Source: Paraburkholderia panacisoli (GTDB lineage: Bacteria; Pseudomonadota; Gammaproteobacteria; Burkholderiales; Burkholderiaceae). From it: a DNA stretch of 64,000 nt. A model generated the notes under the pieces. The model was not told the DNA's origin and did not search any database. It saw only the letters and a program-made list of their open reading frames with translations. The stretch is from positions 19,260 to 83,259 of the forward strand of contig NZ_VTUZ01000043.1 in NCBI RefSeq assembly GCF_008369935.1, read 5' to 3'. Both the position numbers and the translations under genes were made by a program. Position 1 is the first letter of the stretch. Every line of letters starts with the position of its first letter. Shown here piece by piece: positions 17,595 to 26,575 of the stretch.

Positions 17595-18707
17595 CTACTT
17601 GCGCACCTCGATCCGATTGCCGGTTTCACTCGACTGCTCGATTGCATAGAGCACTTCGTGAAGTGCGCGTGCGTGATCGAAGCTGGGCGCCTTACGGGTG
17701 CCGTGGCGCAGGTCATCGGCGATCAGCCGGTAAATGCCGGCGACATTGCGCGCTGCAACGGCATCGTCGGCATCGATCGGGAACGGATCCGGGACGTCGA
17801 GTTCCTCGTAGCCGTTCTGGCCTTGGCGTCCGAACTCGACACGCAAGGGGGAGATGTTGACCGCCGGGACATATTCATTCCTTGCGGTGACGCGCAGATC
17901 GCCTTCGCTTCCGTTGATCTCCCACAGCAGCTTCGTCCCGCGCGGCAGGCCACCGCGGAGTTCCAACGACAGCGGCGCTCCGGAGCGCAGAATCGCGTTC
18001 GCCATGAGGTGGTCGGGCGTTTTCATCTCGACGGTTTCGCCCGTCTCGATGACGCGCACGGTTTGCCTGCGTTGCGAGAGCACCGCGCCGATCTGTTCGA
18101 TATCGCCGAGGACGGCATCAATTGCCGAAATCGCGTGCCCACCGATCACGGAAAGCAGTGTGGCGCCGTTCCGGTTGTCCATGGCGTAGGCGTCACCCTG
18201 CAGGATGTCGTCGCCCCAGCTGAAACCCGATCCGACGTACGTCGAAGACAGGACATCGCCGATCTTGCCGTCCGCGACGAGCTTGCGCATGAACTGCACT
18301 TCGGGGGAGGCGATCGCCTGTGCGCCAACGACGGCCAATGCCTTCTTCTCGCGCGCGAGTTCGGCAAGTGCGATGGTTTCTTCGAGTCCATTGCCAAGCG
18401 GCCATTCGCTGTACACGCTCTTGCCCGCGTGCAGGGCCGCCGTGACGACTTCTTTGTGGTGCTGAACCTTGACGGTGACGACGACGATGTCGATGTCCGG
18501 CGATGCGGCCAGCGCAGCGGCACTTTCGAATGCCCGCGGGATGCCGAACGCGTCGGCCGCTGCTTGCGCGCTCGCGAGGCTCGTATTCGCTACGCCGGCG
18601 AGCTCGAAGACGCCGGACAACGCCCGCAGGGCCGGAATATGAGCTGTCGCCGCCCAACCGCGCCCTGGGCTTAGGCCGACAATACCAACACGATATTTTC
18701 CTTCCAT
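17595..18707 (-). CDS. Gfo/Idh/MocA-family oxidoreductase, copy 1
   Basis: 370 residues. The N-terminal Rossmann domain starts YRVGIVGLSPGRGW, followed by a C-terminal alpha/beta domain with GGHAISAIDAVLG. The catalytic lysine of the usual EKP motif is missing: the site reads EWPLGN (Glu101-Trp102-Pro103), as in Gal80-like members, so either the chemistry differs or the protein binds a sugar-like ligand and NAD without turnover. GAGGAAGC precedes the start. It lies 95 bases after the NTF2-like gene. The copy at 40268-41377 is about two-thirds identical by eye. Confidence 0.87.
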   Translation of the reverse strand: MEGKYRVGIVGLSPGRGWAATAHIPALRALSGVFELAGVANTSLASAQAAADAFGIPRAFESAAALAASPDIDIVVVTVKVQHHKEVVTAALHAGKSVYSEWPLGNGLEETIALAELAREKKALAVVGAQAIASPEVQFMRKLVADGKIGDVLSSTYVGSGFSWGDDILQGDAYAMDNRNGATLLSVIGGHAISAIDAVLGDIEQIGAVLSQRRQTVRVIETGETVEMKTPDHLMANAILRSGAPLSLELRGGLPRGTKLLWEINGSEGDLRVTARNEYVPAVNISPLRVEFGRQGQNGYEELDVPDPFPIDADDAVAARNVAGIYRLIADDLRHGTRKAPSFDHARALHEVLYAIEQSSETGNRIEVRK

Positions 18708-18802
18708 TGCTTCCTCTAACCTTTAGGTAACTGCAGTAACGTTGAGCGCCTGATCTCAGAGGTTTCCCCTCTGGAGCCGGCCACAGCAGCCGGCCGCACC
18801 CG

Positions 18803-19312
18803 TCATACGATCTGGTATTTGTACGACGGGTCTTCCTTGTCACGGCGCCCGACAGTGAAATTTTCGAGCGGTGCCAGATCTCCGGGAACCGGGTCCGATC
18901 GCTGGGAGTCGAGCACGACCACCCGATCGGCAATGCGCCATTCACCGTTTCGCCGCTCCATGCGGTCCACGTAGCGAATGTTTACCACCCAATCCATCGC
19001 AGGCTTGTCGCCGTCGGGTTTCGTACGATGGCTTGCCTGCGCATAGTGTTCCGCAAACGCCACATCGCCGAGGACCTCGACATACTGGTTGCCGGTGAAG
19101 TGCTGCGTCGATTCGAAGCTCGGCAACAACTCGGCTGCCCAGTCGATAAAACCTTCGACACCGCCGTTGTACGCGCCGTGCCTGTCGATGGCATCCGGGT
19201 GATAACACGACCGCACGAGATCCCAGTCCATCCGATCAATGCCGCGGCAATAGCGGATATGAACGCGGCGAATCTCCGCTTCATCCAGTAGCTGCTGAAG
19301 TTTCGCTTCCAA
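18803..19312 (-). CDS. NTF2/SnoaL-like protein with TTG start
   Basis: 169 residues of the SnoaL-like group that includes ring-hydroxylating dioxygenase beta-like folds: EIRRVHIRYCRGIDRMDWD, then CYHPDAIDRHGAYNG and a C-terminal strand with RIADRVVVLDSQRSD. Some members are hydratases, isomerases or dehydratases. No ATG stands at the right place; a TTG at 19312 has AAGGAGA seven bases upstream and gives a natural N-terminus. It sits between the cupin and Gfo genes of the left-hand cassette; the right-hand cassette lacks it. Confidence 0.75.
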   Translation of the reverse strand: MEAKLQQLLDEAEIRRVHIRYCRGIDRMDWDLVRSCYHPDAIDRHGAYNGGVEGFIDWAAELLPSFESTQHFTGNQYVEVLGDVAFAEHYAQASHRTKPDGDKPAMDWVVNIRYVDRMERRNGEWRIADRVVVLDSQRSDPVPGDLAPLENFTVGRRDKEDPSYKYQIV

Positions 19313-19457
19313 CTTTGGTCTCCTTGATTGAATCGTCGCGGCTGAAGTAAATCGATGCCACGCCGCTGGGGTCAGTGGATTGAAGCCGATCGCGAGCGCA
19401 ATCCACCTGGGAATCCGGAACGTAACCTGACGATCGAGTCGCACTACGCGCCAGCGG

Positions 19458-20504
19458 TCACTTCGCCGTACTCGGATGCGGTCTGTATTGGCCCGTCTCC
19501 ATCAGCTCCGAAGCGGCAATGGCCTTCGGTGTCCAACGCATCGTCGCGCGTGTTTCCAGCAACCAGGCCTGATAGCCTTCAGCAACGTCCTCCGACGGCC
19601 CGTGGTGGATGACCCCCTTTGGCACACAGGTCAACGTGCCGGGTTCCGTACAACCGCCCCAGGCGCCCGGGCCTCGTACGTAGCAGATCACCTCGTCGAA
19701 ATCGGCGTTGATGTGAACCGGTGGCCGCCCGCCGGGACGCGCGCTGAGGTTGAACATCAGAAGGTCGCCCGTGCTGGATGACAGAAACTGGCTGGGCGGA
19801 CCGCCCTCGGGCAGGTAAGCATGCACCTGGATATTGGCCAGATTCAGCTTCCACACCGGGACGGAGTCCGACAAGCGCACACCAAGCGCAAGCGGATCAT
19901 GCGGCATCGTGAAGACCGTGTTCTCGGGGTCGAGGGTTTTCAGCACCAGCCGCGTCGGGCCGCCCGCCGGCATGGTGGAGTCGACATCGGCAAACTTCAG
20001 ATCCCGCGCAACGTTGAGCAGGCCACTTGGCGCAGGCGGCGCGAGCTTCAGGGCCGCAGGACTCTCGACGATGATGCTTCGCATGGCATCGCCCGTCGGT
20101 GCATAGCGATACGCGACGGCTCGGGGAATGCAGACGAAGTCCCCTTCCGTCGCCGTGAGACAGCCCACGTCCGTTTCGAACCGGACCGTGCCGGATTGGA
20201 CGAAATGAATCTCGTCCGCTTCGACATTGCGCACCACGTACGGCATGGGCTTGCGCCGTCCCGACACATGCAGTTTGACGCCGAGCCTGGAAGTCGCCAC
20301 GGTGGTCGGAAGCGCCTCAGGGTCGTCCTGATCGTCAGGCGTCAAGCGCTCAAGGACGGCTCGCCGCGGTGCGTGCGGCCCCTGCACGGAAAGATAATCA
20401 GGCGCGTAGGTCGGCCGGGTCACCACCGACAGGGCCCCCTGGAATCCGTCACGGGTCCAGAGTTGCACCGGCGGGGGGCCTGCATCATGCGGCTTGCCAC
20501 TCAT
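19458..20504 (-). CDS. homogentisate-1,2-dioxygenase-like cupin, copy 1
   Basis: 348 residues in two cupin halves as in homogentisate dioxygenase: first half DEIHFVQSGTVRFETDVG with GDFVCIPRAVAYRY, second half VHINADFDEVICYVRGPGAW and PKGVIHHGP, the latter containing plausible metal ligands (His, Glu, His). It is shorter than true HmgA (~430 residues), so the substrate is probably different. AAAGGAGAG precedes the ATG. A copy at 38939-39985 differs at about four residues only. First gene of a leftward series with NTF2-like and Gfo genes. Confidence 0.82.
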   Translation of the reverse strand: MSGKPHDAGPPPVQLWTRDGFQGALSVVTRPTYAPDYLSVQGPHAPRRAVLERLTPDDQDDPEALPTTVATSRLGVKLHVSGRRKPMPYVVRNVEADEIHFVQSGTVRFETDVGCLTATEGDFVCIPRAVAYRYAPTGDAMRSIIVESPAALKLAPPAPSGLLNVARDLKFADVDSTMPAGGPTRLVLKTLDPENTVFTMPHDPLALGVRLSDSVPVWKLNLANIQVHAYLPEGGPPSQFLSSSTGDLLMFNLSARPGGRPPVHINADFDEVICYVRGPGAWGGCTEPGTLTCVPKGVIHHGPSEDVAEGYQAWLLETRATMRWTPKAIAASELMETGQYRPHPSTAK

Positions 20505-20532
20505 TTGTCACTCTCCTTTTGCTCTCGAACGC
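19460..20532 (-). repeat. inverted repeat, left copy (cupin unit)
   Basis: Near-identical, in opposite orientation, to 38911-39983. Identity begins 28 bases before the ATG (GCGTTCGAGAGC) and fades at the last codons; flanking DNA is unrelated. Confidence 0.9.
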
Positions 20533-20996
20533 TCACATTCGCAATAGACCTGATACTGCGCCCGCCATGTGCTTCCCGGGCAGGGATTCGATCTGCACGA
20601 CCCTTCATGCGCAAACCATCCCGAAGACGCCGAATGGGCGGACCAAGAGGCCGAAAGGGCGACGGACTCGCGCCGCCTGGGCGTTCGGCGTAGCCGTATC
20701 GCACCTTTCTGCATCAAATATTCTATTCATCACGCTTGCCGGTGTGAGAGCGATGTCACTCGCCAATCAGAACAGGATTGCGCTACTCGAAAGCCATCGC
20801 CGGTCGCGTGCGTGTTCATCCCGGAGGACCTGGCGACCTCCTTCGTGAGCCACGAGGACGTCGCCCCGTGTGCAACGCGGTACAGCGGTTTCGGCCATGC
20901 GGAAAGGGGTTCGTCGGCGTTGATCTTCGCGTCCGTCGCCCACTCCCGCGTGCCTGCGCCGCTGTCCGCTTGCCCGGTCATGGCCGTGCGATCTTT
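20533..20996. other. gap between BKACE and cupin genes, no gene recognised
   Basis: About 460 bases with frames on both strands but no family signal. A decayed gene is possible on the minus strand around 20730-20980. No promoter of the TTGACT family is present here. Confidence 0.35.
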
Positions 20997-21941
20997 TTAA
21001 GTCCGGGCCGGCTTGCCGATCAGTTGCCGGTACTCATTGGCCGTTGCCGGCTTGCGCCCGAGCAGGCCAGCGATGTCCTTCGCCATCTGAAACATCTCGA
21101 GATTGCTCTGAAGGCGCTCGTCGCTGTTCGGGTACTTCCACGGCGTGTCTTCCGTGCCGACGCGGATATGCAGACCCATCATGGTGGCGAGGGTGGTCAT
21201 ATAGAGCGATGCGCGGCCCGCCGCGCAGACGCTGATGACCGAGGTCGGATCGATCTTGCGAATCTGGTCGACCATCAGGAACATGTGTTGCGTCATGTCT
21301 TGGGCGTCGCTCACCCAGGTGCCCGACACCAGCGTGCGGCCGACGTTGAACGGCAGGCCGTAGAGGATCAGCCAGTTGTACGGCTTCTGGAGAATGCCGG
21401 TATCGATCAGCTTACGCTTGGCAAGCTCGATTTCGCCGGAGCTGTGGACCGCCAGCTCTGGCTTGACGCCCAATTCCTCGAGCGTTGTGACGGCCGGCAA
21501 CGCAAAGGCTTCAGGATGGCCCGGCGCGCACGGTGCCACTTCGGTCAGGCCTTCGCGAGCGGGACTCAAGCACATATCGAACGTCGTGCCGTTCAGCACG
21601 TTCACGTTGGGCACGAAATCGTTGCCGAAGCGGGCGCGCAGCGGCTCGATAACCTGCTTGTAGGCCTCGACCGGCAGGATGTCACGATCCATGCGGCGCC
21701 CCTGTGCGTCGGTCATGAACGAAAAGTCGATATGAACGCCGCAGGCGCCGGCCTCGATCACGCTGGTCGCTTCATCCACGTACGCCTGAAAGGACGACGT
21801 GTCTTCAAAGCGGCCGGAGACCGCGGCGTTGATTGCGACCTTCTCCGACACGTCCCACTTGGGCTGCAGCTCGGCCCCTGCAATGAACTGGTACTCCTCC
21901 AATTCGCGTTTGGCGGCTTCCCAGAGTGGCAGTTTTTCCAT
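20997..21941 (-). CDS. BKACE-family (DUF849) beta-keto acid cleavage enzyme
   Basis: 314 residues of the 3-keto-5-aminohexanoate cleavage enzyme superfamily: GACGVHIDFSF, VNVLNGTTFDMCLS, LAVHSSGEIELAKR, and GVKPEL ... LPFNVGRTLVSG. These TIM-barrel, metal-dependent enzymes split a beta-keto acid with acetyl-CoA to give acetoacetate plus a CoA thioester. The first His-x-His of the lysine-pathway enzyme is only partly kept (HID), so the substrate differs. GAGGAT precedes the ATG. It is the first gene after family promoter B, with a 400-base leader. Confidence 0.82.
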   Translation of the reverse strand: MEKLPLWEAAKRELEEYQFIAGAELQPKWDVSEKVAINAAVSGRFEDTSSFQAYVDEATSVIEAGACGVHIDFSFMTDAQGRRMDRDILPVEAYKQVIEPLRARFGNDFVPNVNVLNGTTFDMCLSPAREGLTEVAPCAPGHPEAFALPAVTTLEELGVKPELAVHSSGEIELAKRKLIDTGILQKPYNWLILYGLPFNVGRTLVSGTWVSDAQDMTQHMFLMVDQIRKIDPTSVISVCAAGRASLYMTTLATMMGLHIRVGTEDTPWKYPNSDERLQSNLEMFQMAKDIAGLLGRKPATANEYRQLIGKPART

Positions 21942-22349
21942 GATAAATATCCTCGACACAGGTAGTGAATTTAGGTTCGCAAAACTTCCGAACCCACGGC
22001 AATCAATTGGAGAGGTTTTGGCGGGGCGGTCCGGAGAAGCCGCGGCCCGTCTCCGCCATGCACGAGACGCGAAACGTTTTGCGCCGCGTGGAGGATTCCC
22101 AGGTTGTCCGCATAGGCGCTTCGAGCCGCACGTCGTTGGAGGGGGAGCCCGAAACTCCGCGGCCGGAGTGCTTGCACACCACGGTGACCTCCTCACCACG
22201 TCCATATCCACGCATTCGAGATCCTCGAGACCGCGTCTGCCCCCCGCGACCCTTGAGCACTAAAAAGCGCCGGGATGCAAGGAGCTGGTTTCTCTCGCAA
22301 TAAAATCGCTTTCGACAAGATCATTTCTAAAGCGATCGATTTATAAAGA
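21942..22349 (-). other. long untranslated leader of the BKACE gene
   Basis: About 400 bases separate promoter B from the BKACE start. No convincing reading frame is seen on either strand. Leaders of similar length follow promoters E and F. Confidence 0.4.
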
Positions 22350-22399
22350 ATCATGCGATATAGAATGAATTAAGTCAAGGGAGCCAGGGAATGCCCTGG
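22350..22399 (-). promoter_or_regulatory. family promoter B with upstream dyad
   Basis: Minus strand: TTGACT (22373-22378), 17-base spacer, CATGAT (22350-22355), then TATAAATCGATC. Five bases upstream of the -35 lies CCAGGG-N4-CCCTGG (22384-22399). Drives the BKACE gene. Confidence 0.7.
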
Positions 22400-22495
22400 T
22401 GAGCGGCGCGTGGGCGATGGTCCTGTGTCGCCCGTCGGTGGCGAGTGTTGGGCCAGCGGCGTAAGCGCGAGCCGGGACATCAAAGTGCCGCTCGC

Positions 22496-22615
22496 CTCAT
22501 CGTTGAAATCGTCAAGGCGCGGTCGGCCCGGCCCACGGTCCCTGGTTTTTGAAGAGTCGACCGAACACTTGTTTGCGGAAGACGTCGAGCGTTTGTTCGA
22601 ACGCATCCGCGGCCA
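22496..22615 (+). pseudogene. inverted fragment of sugar-type ABC ATPase (Walker B part)
   Basis: The + strand reads LVFEESTEHLFAEDVERLFE, preceded by ATCGTTGAAATCGTCAA. This corresponds to LVLDEPTEHLLTEDVDRLFE of the intact ABC protein at 42567-45044. It faces opposite to the N-terminal fragment next to it. Confidence 0.7.
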
Positions 22616-22619
22616 CCCA

Positions 22620-22828
22620 GGTTGTCTCGCCACTAATGACGACGTCTCCACTGTCAGGGACGAGGGCGTCCCACCCAAGAGCCGTGAGGGTGGATTTGCC
22701 CGCGCCGTTTTTCTCCGACGAGACCCTGTGTTCCTGCGAGCACCGAGAATGTAACGTTGTCGTGCCCGCACGCCGGGAAAGGTCGCCGTGACCGCATCGA
22801 TCTGCAGCAGGGAATGCTGTTCGTTCAC
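22620..22828 (-). pseudogene. N-terminal fragment of sugar-type ABC ATPase
   Basis: Minus strand: HSLLQIDAVTATFPGVRA, a frameshifted segment, then the Walker A core NGAGKST and DALVPDSGDVVISGET. This matches LLQVDGVTKIFPGVRA ... NGAGKST of the ABC protein at 42567-45044, but with lost bases and frameshifts. It begins 12 bases after the stop of the binding-protein gene, where an ATPase gene is expected in a sugar ABC operon. Confidence 0.72.
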
Positions 22829-22839
22829 GTCATCAGCTA

Positions 22840-24054
22840 TCAATGCTCGAACACGGCCTTCAGCTTCTCCGGCGGGAGCGCGGAGGTGAGGTCGGCATCC
22901 GGTGGTGCCGCGGGGTCGCACTTCGGGTCGACACCCTTCGCGCTGTCCGCATACGGGTACGGAAGGATCGAAGGGGACTCCTTGTTGACGGTTCCCTGGT
23001 AGGCAGCTACGCCCTGACGTACCGCAAAGCGCACGTAAGTCGTCGTGCCGTCGAGTGTGTAATAGGGATATGGCTTGCCCGACTGCTTCGCCGCGACAAA
23101 GTGGCAATTCACCTGGTTGTCGCTTGCGATCGTCGCAATGGCGGGGACTGGAAGGTGAGCCTGTTCGAATGCTTTTACGGCGGCCAGCGCGGTTTCGCCA
23201 CCATCCGTCACGATGGCGTCGATCTTCGGATACTGCGCGATGAGACCGACCGTGGCCTTCTGGGCGTCGACGGGATTCCAATTCGTCACGATGTACTGCT
23301 CGTTGAGCAACTTCAGACCCGGGTATTTCTTGAGTCCGCTTCTCAGACCGTCCATGAAGTTTTGGGAGGTGGTCGCTCCGGGCGATCCACCCATGAACAC
23401 AACATTTCCCTTCTTGAGTGTGGTTCCGAGCCAGTCAGCCCACATGACACCGATCTGCTGCGTATTGCCTACTACGTTGACAACGTAGTCACGGCCAGGT
23501 GTCCCAGAGAGCTGAGCCGAGTACGGGACGACCGCGACGCCAGCCTTCATGGCCGCTCGCATTGCCGGAAGCTGCACCGCACCGAAGTCAGGAAGCAGAA
23601 TGAGGACGTTGACGCCCTGCGCCACCATGCTGTTGATGTCGGAGTTCGCCTTCTGGGCATCGCCGTTGGCGTTGCTGTAGATGATCCGCGTGACGTTCTT
23701 ACACCGACTGAGCTCGTCCTTGACTTCCGCGAGGCCGGTCTTGCGCCACGTATTGCCGCCGTAGCCGTCCGACACACCGACGATCATCGGCTTCGTGCCG
23801 CACATCGGCGTGATGTCGCCTTGATGGTTCGTGATGGAATTTTCCGCCGCGTGGGCAACGGTACAGATCAAACCCGTGGAAAGAAGCAGGCTGGCGCTAA
23901 TTTTCGCAGTCGAAACGAGCATCATTCCTGGCCAGTATCGAAGATCGCGCCGGTTCTTGATGCCGCGCTGATGAGCGGGCATAGTCTCTTGCGCAACGAA
24001 CGGACTTTGCAGTTTTTGCACTGCGGCTTGTGATGCGCGAAGCTTGAAGAACAT
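22840..24054 (-). CDS. sugar-type ABC transporter periplasmic binding protein
   Basis: 404 residues. After a 43-residue N-region comes a typical signal peptide (MMLVSTAKISASLLLSTG ... VAHA) and a periplasmic-binding-protein type I fold: IVGVSDGYGGNTWR, NSMVAQGVNVLILLPDFG, IDAIVTDGGETALAAVKAFE. These bind sugars or cyclic polyols for RbsA/RbsC-type importers. The start at 24054 has GAGGATCACC upstream; 23925 or 23922 would give a conventional signal peptide. Its own ATPase is a pseudogene, so it probably docks on the transporter encoded at 42567-46069. Driven by family promoter C. Confidence 0.85.
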   Translation of the reverse strand: MFFKLRASQAAVQKLQSPFVAQETMPAHQRGIKNRRDLRYWPGMMLVSTAKISASLLLSTGLICTVAHAAENSITNHQGDITPMCGTKPMIVGVSDGYGGNTWRKTGLAEVKDELSRCKNVTRIIYSNANGDAQKANSDINSMVAQGVNVLILLPDFGAVQLPAMRAAMKAGVAVVPYSAQLSGTPGRDYVVNVVGNTQQIGVMWADWLGTTLKKGNVVFMGGSPGATTSQNFMDGLRSGLKKYPGLKLLNEQYIVTNWNPVDAQKATVGLIAQYPKIDAIVTDGGETALAAVKAFEQAHLPVPAIATIASDNQVNCHFVAAKQSGKPYPYYTLDGTTTYVRFAVRQGVAAYQGTVNKESPSILPYPYADSAKGVDPKCDPAAPPDADLTSALPPEKLKAVFEH

Positions 24055-24181
24055 GGTGATCCTCGCCGTGGCTGATTGATGAGTAACGGAAATGGGCCGA
24101 CTAGAAAAATGAACGTTCCTGCGGCGTAATTGATACGCCTTCCTAATTGAAGCTGTGCGCTGTGAGATAGATTTGTATCGA

Positions 24182-24210
24182 ATAATGTTGTTTGGGATGA
24201 ACGAAGTCAA
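24182..24210 (-). promoter_or_regulatory. family promoter C
   Basis: Minus strand: TTGACT (24205-24210), 17-base spacer with CATCCCAAACAA, CATTAT (24182-24187). An imperfect dyad TTAGGGA/TCCCCAA lies just upstream. Expected start of transcription is about 120 bases before the ABC binding-protein gene. Confidence 0.7.
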
Positions 24211-24362
24211 GCCCCCTTGGGGAAAGTCCCTAACAAGGGCACACGTGAACGCGACGGGTGCGGCTGAATGCGCTTCGCGTGGAGCGGTGAGGAAGGGGCG
24301 GCGGGTACCGCGGACCCGCCCGCAGCCTGAAAATGAGACAAGGCAATGACCTGCCATGATTC

Positions 24363-24391
24363 TTGACATGTTTAATGCTTGATGGGATGAT
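24363..24391 (+). promoter_or_regulatory. family promoter D
   Basis: TTGACA (24363-24368), 17-base spacer, GATGAT (24386-24391) followed by ACGATGCAGGAT, which matches ACGATGCAAGAT after promoter G. About 100 bases before the decarboxylase-like gene. Confidence 0.65.
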
Positions 24392-24495
24392 ACGATGCAG
24401 GATAAATTTATTGCGATCGGACCGGCTTCCAGCCCGTTTCGCTGGCCCGTGCTGACGCTTTCGTTTCGATTGTTTCGCAACAAGGAGAAGAGGCA

Positions 24496-25494
24496 ATGGG
24501 AAATCACAAGCTTCGGCTGTCTATCGCCGTTGGCAACTACGACCGCATGCGGCCGCTCGTCGATGGGGATGTTCAGATCGACGGCGTAGATCCGGTCTTC
24601 ATGCTGCAGGAGCCTGAGGAGATCTTCTTTCGCGCGTTTCGGCACGCCGACTACGACATCTGCGAGCTTTCGCTCAGCAGCTACTCGGTCAAGACGGCTG
24701 CGGGCACGTCGCCCTATACGGCCGTGCCGGTCTTTCCGTCGCGGGCCTTCCGGCATACGTCGATCTACGTGCGAGCGGACCGGGGGATCGAGAAGCCTGA
24801 AGACCTGAAGGGCAAGCGCATTGGCGTACCCGAGTACCAACTCACCGCTAATGTCTGGGTCCGTCTCTTTCTCGAGGAGGAGTATGGGGTCAAGGCATCG
24901 GACGTGACCTGGGTCCGCGGCGGCTACGAAGATCCGGCCCGAGTCGAAAAGATCGCGTTGAACCTGCCCGGCGACATCAGGATTGAAGACGCTCCCGAAG
25001 GCGAAACCATCTCCAGCCTTCTGGCGGCGGGGAAGATCGACGCCGTCATCGGGCCGCGTGCGCCTTCCTGCTTTGACCAGGGCCATCCGCAGGTTCGATA
25101 TCTCTTTGACGATCCACACAAGACCGCGGCCGATTGGTATGCGCGCACCAAGCTGTTTCCGATCATGCACACGCTCGGTGTCAGAAAGACACTCGCCGAT
25201 GAGCATCCGTGGCTGCCAGGTGCACTCGTCAAGGCATTCGAGAAATCGAAGGCCCTCGCGCTCACGCGGCTCAGCGAGACCGGGGCGACCAAGGTGACCT
25301 TGCCATTCGTCGAAGACCAGTTGCGGGCGGCGCGCAAGCTGATGGGTTTCGATTTCTGGCCGTACGGCTTTGCGGAAAACGAGCGGACTATCGACCGCTT
25401 CCTTGCCCGGCATCATGGGGAGGGGCTCTCCAGCCGCCGCTTGCAGCCGCACGAGCTGTTTCACCCTGCGAGCCTCGAAAGCTTCAAGATCTGA
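24496..25494 (+). CDS. 4,5-dihydroxyphthalate decarboxylase-like protein (NMT1/THI5 fold)
   Basis: 332 residues with no signal peptide, beginning LRLSIAVGNYDRMRPLVDG and carrying ADYDICELSLSSYSV, KGKRIGVPEYQLTANVW and GKIDAVIGPRAP. This is the pattern of the periplasmic-binding-like fold used by the dihydroxyphthalate decarboxylase Pht5 and relatives. The cytoplasmic location argues for an enzyme (decarboxylase) rather than a transport protein, but this family is often mis-annotated and the ligand is unknown. AAGGAGAAG lies 9 bases before ATG. Divergent from the ABC binding-protein gene, under promoter D. Confidence 0.75.
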   Translation: MGNHKLRLSIAVGNYDRMRPLVDGDVQIDGVDPVFMLQEPEEIFFRAFRHADYDICELSLSSYSVKTAAGTSPYTAVPVFPSRAFRHTSIYVRADRGIEKPEDLKGKRIGVPEYQLTANVWVRLFLEEEYGVKASDVTWVRGGYEDPARVEKIALNLPGDIRIEDAPEGETISSLLAAGKIDAVIGPRAPSCFDQGHPQVRYLFDDPHKTAADWYARTKLFPIMHTLGVRKTLADEHPWLPGALVKAFEKSKALALTRLSETGATKVTLPFVEDQLRAARKLMGFDFWPYGFAENERTIDRFLARHHGEGLSSRRLQPHELFHPASLESFKI

Positions 25495-25514
25495 TTTTTA
25501 CACCTGCTCTCATT

Positions 25515-25546
25515 CGGGGCGGCGCGTTGTAGGTGCGCCTGCCCCG
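25515..25546. terminator. GC-rich hairpin after the decarboxylase-like gene
   Basis: CGGGGC-GGCGC pairs with GCGCC-T-GCCCCG around a short loop, 20 bases after the stop. No T run follows closely, so it may be a weak or bidirectional terminator between convergent units. Confidence 0.45.
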
Positions 25547-25759
25547 GCACGTCGTTTTCGCCCCCGAACCGTACACGGTCCGGCATCCTGTCGCGAGTCG
25601 CGCCGGCCACGCATCACGCAGCGTGTCAGCCAGCCAGCGGGCGGGTGAGCAAACGCGAGTCAAGGCAACTGAACGCGCCGCTTTCCGCTTGGACAAGCTT
25701 GAACTTTCGCGCGAAGAAGGCTGGGGGAATCCGATCTGTTGGCCTCGTGCGGTTCACTA

Positions 25760-26541
25760 TTCCGCGCAAGTGACATGGCGGCCAGGTAACCAAACGTCAA
25801 CGCCGGGCCTAGCGTGATTCCCGCGCCGATCTATTGGCCACCCACAGGCGAGTTCATATCATTTCCGCAGGCGAAGAGGCCCGGAATGGGGCGATCGTCT
25901 TTGTCGAGGACTGCGCCGACAGCGTTCGAGTCCGCGTGGATCGACGCCAATTCTTGCCGCGAGTTCGGTCAGTGTCCGGCCACTAAAAAGGTAACCAACC
26001 TCTCAGCGCGGCAGCGAGCTACCGGGCAGGATGACGCCGATCCCATCGCTCTTGACGGCTGACGCGTCTGCGATCAGGTAGGCGCGCCTCAGCCTCGAAC
26101 ATGCCGAGGGTGAAGGCATGGTACGAAGCCGCCTCGTTGGTGAACCGGTTTCCATCCTTGTCGACCGCGATGAAACCGGGTTTGGGGAGGTCGAGCATGA
26201 AGTGTCCCCATCGCACCTCATGGTCCGCTTTATGCAGAGACTGACATTGGAACGAAGTAGGCGGGTACTGGAGCCGACGGTTGCGGCAAAGAACTGGCGT
26301 GCCGATTCGGTCGAATCCTTGAAGCCCGCCGCGTGCATTGGCGATCTGTCGACGAACCAGATCACGCCGAGGGACCACGCGCTGGTACCCTCGACCTGGT
26401 CCGTTTTCTCCAGCAGGAGAGGCTCGAGCCCCTCGTTCTTCGATACGATCGCAGCACTCATGCCAGCCGCGCCGCACCAATGATGATGAAGTCAACCTCG
26501 TTATCCCGGTGTCGCTTCGCAGCGGTATTCAAGGTGTATGG
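25760..26541 (-). pseudogene. broken FAD-dependent dehydrogenase (fumarate reductase/KstD-like flavoprotein)
   Basis: Pieces in order on the minus strand: DNEVDFIIIGA, then after a frameshift AAIVSKNEGLEPLLLEKTD and GTSAWSLGVIW, then LDLPKPGFIAVDKDGNRFTN, and at the end DRPIPGLFACGNDMNSPVGG, stop, ITLGPALTFGYLAA. This is the N-terminal FAD loop, middle and C-terminal FAD site of flavoproteins related to 3-ketosteroid dehydrogenase and fumarate reductase. The middle third is deleted and several frameshifts and a nonsense codon are present. It lies 34 bases after the Fe-S gene and was once the third gene of the molybdenum-enzyme operon. Confidence 0.75.
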
Positions 26542-26575
26542 CCTGTAATTAGCGCTCACTCTGGAGGACCCGGTT

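Noticed and set aside
20730..20981. 83-residue minus-strand frame between BKACE and cupin
   Set aside because: Some protein-like segments but no recognisable family and no ribosome site.
24055..25464. Open minus-strand frame extending the ABC binding protein to 874 residues
   Set aside because: It runs antisense through the decarboxylase-like gene, has no domain, and the signal peptide and ribosome site place the true start at 24054 or 23925.
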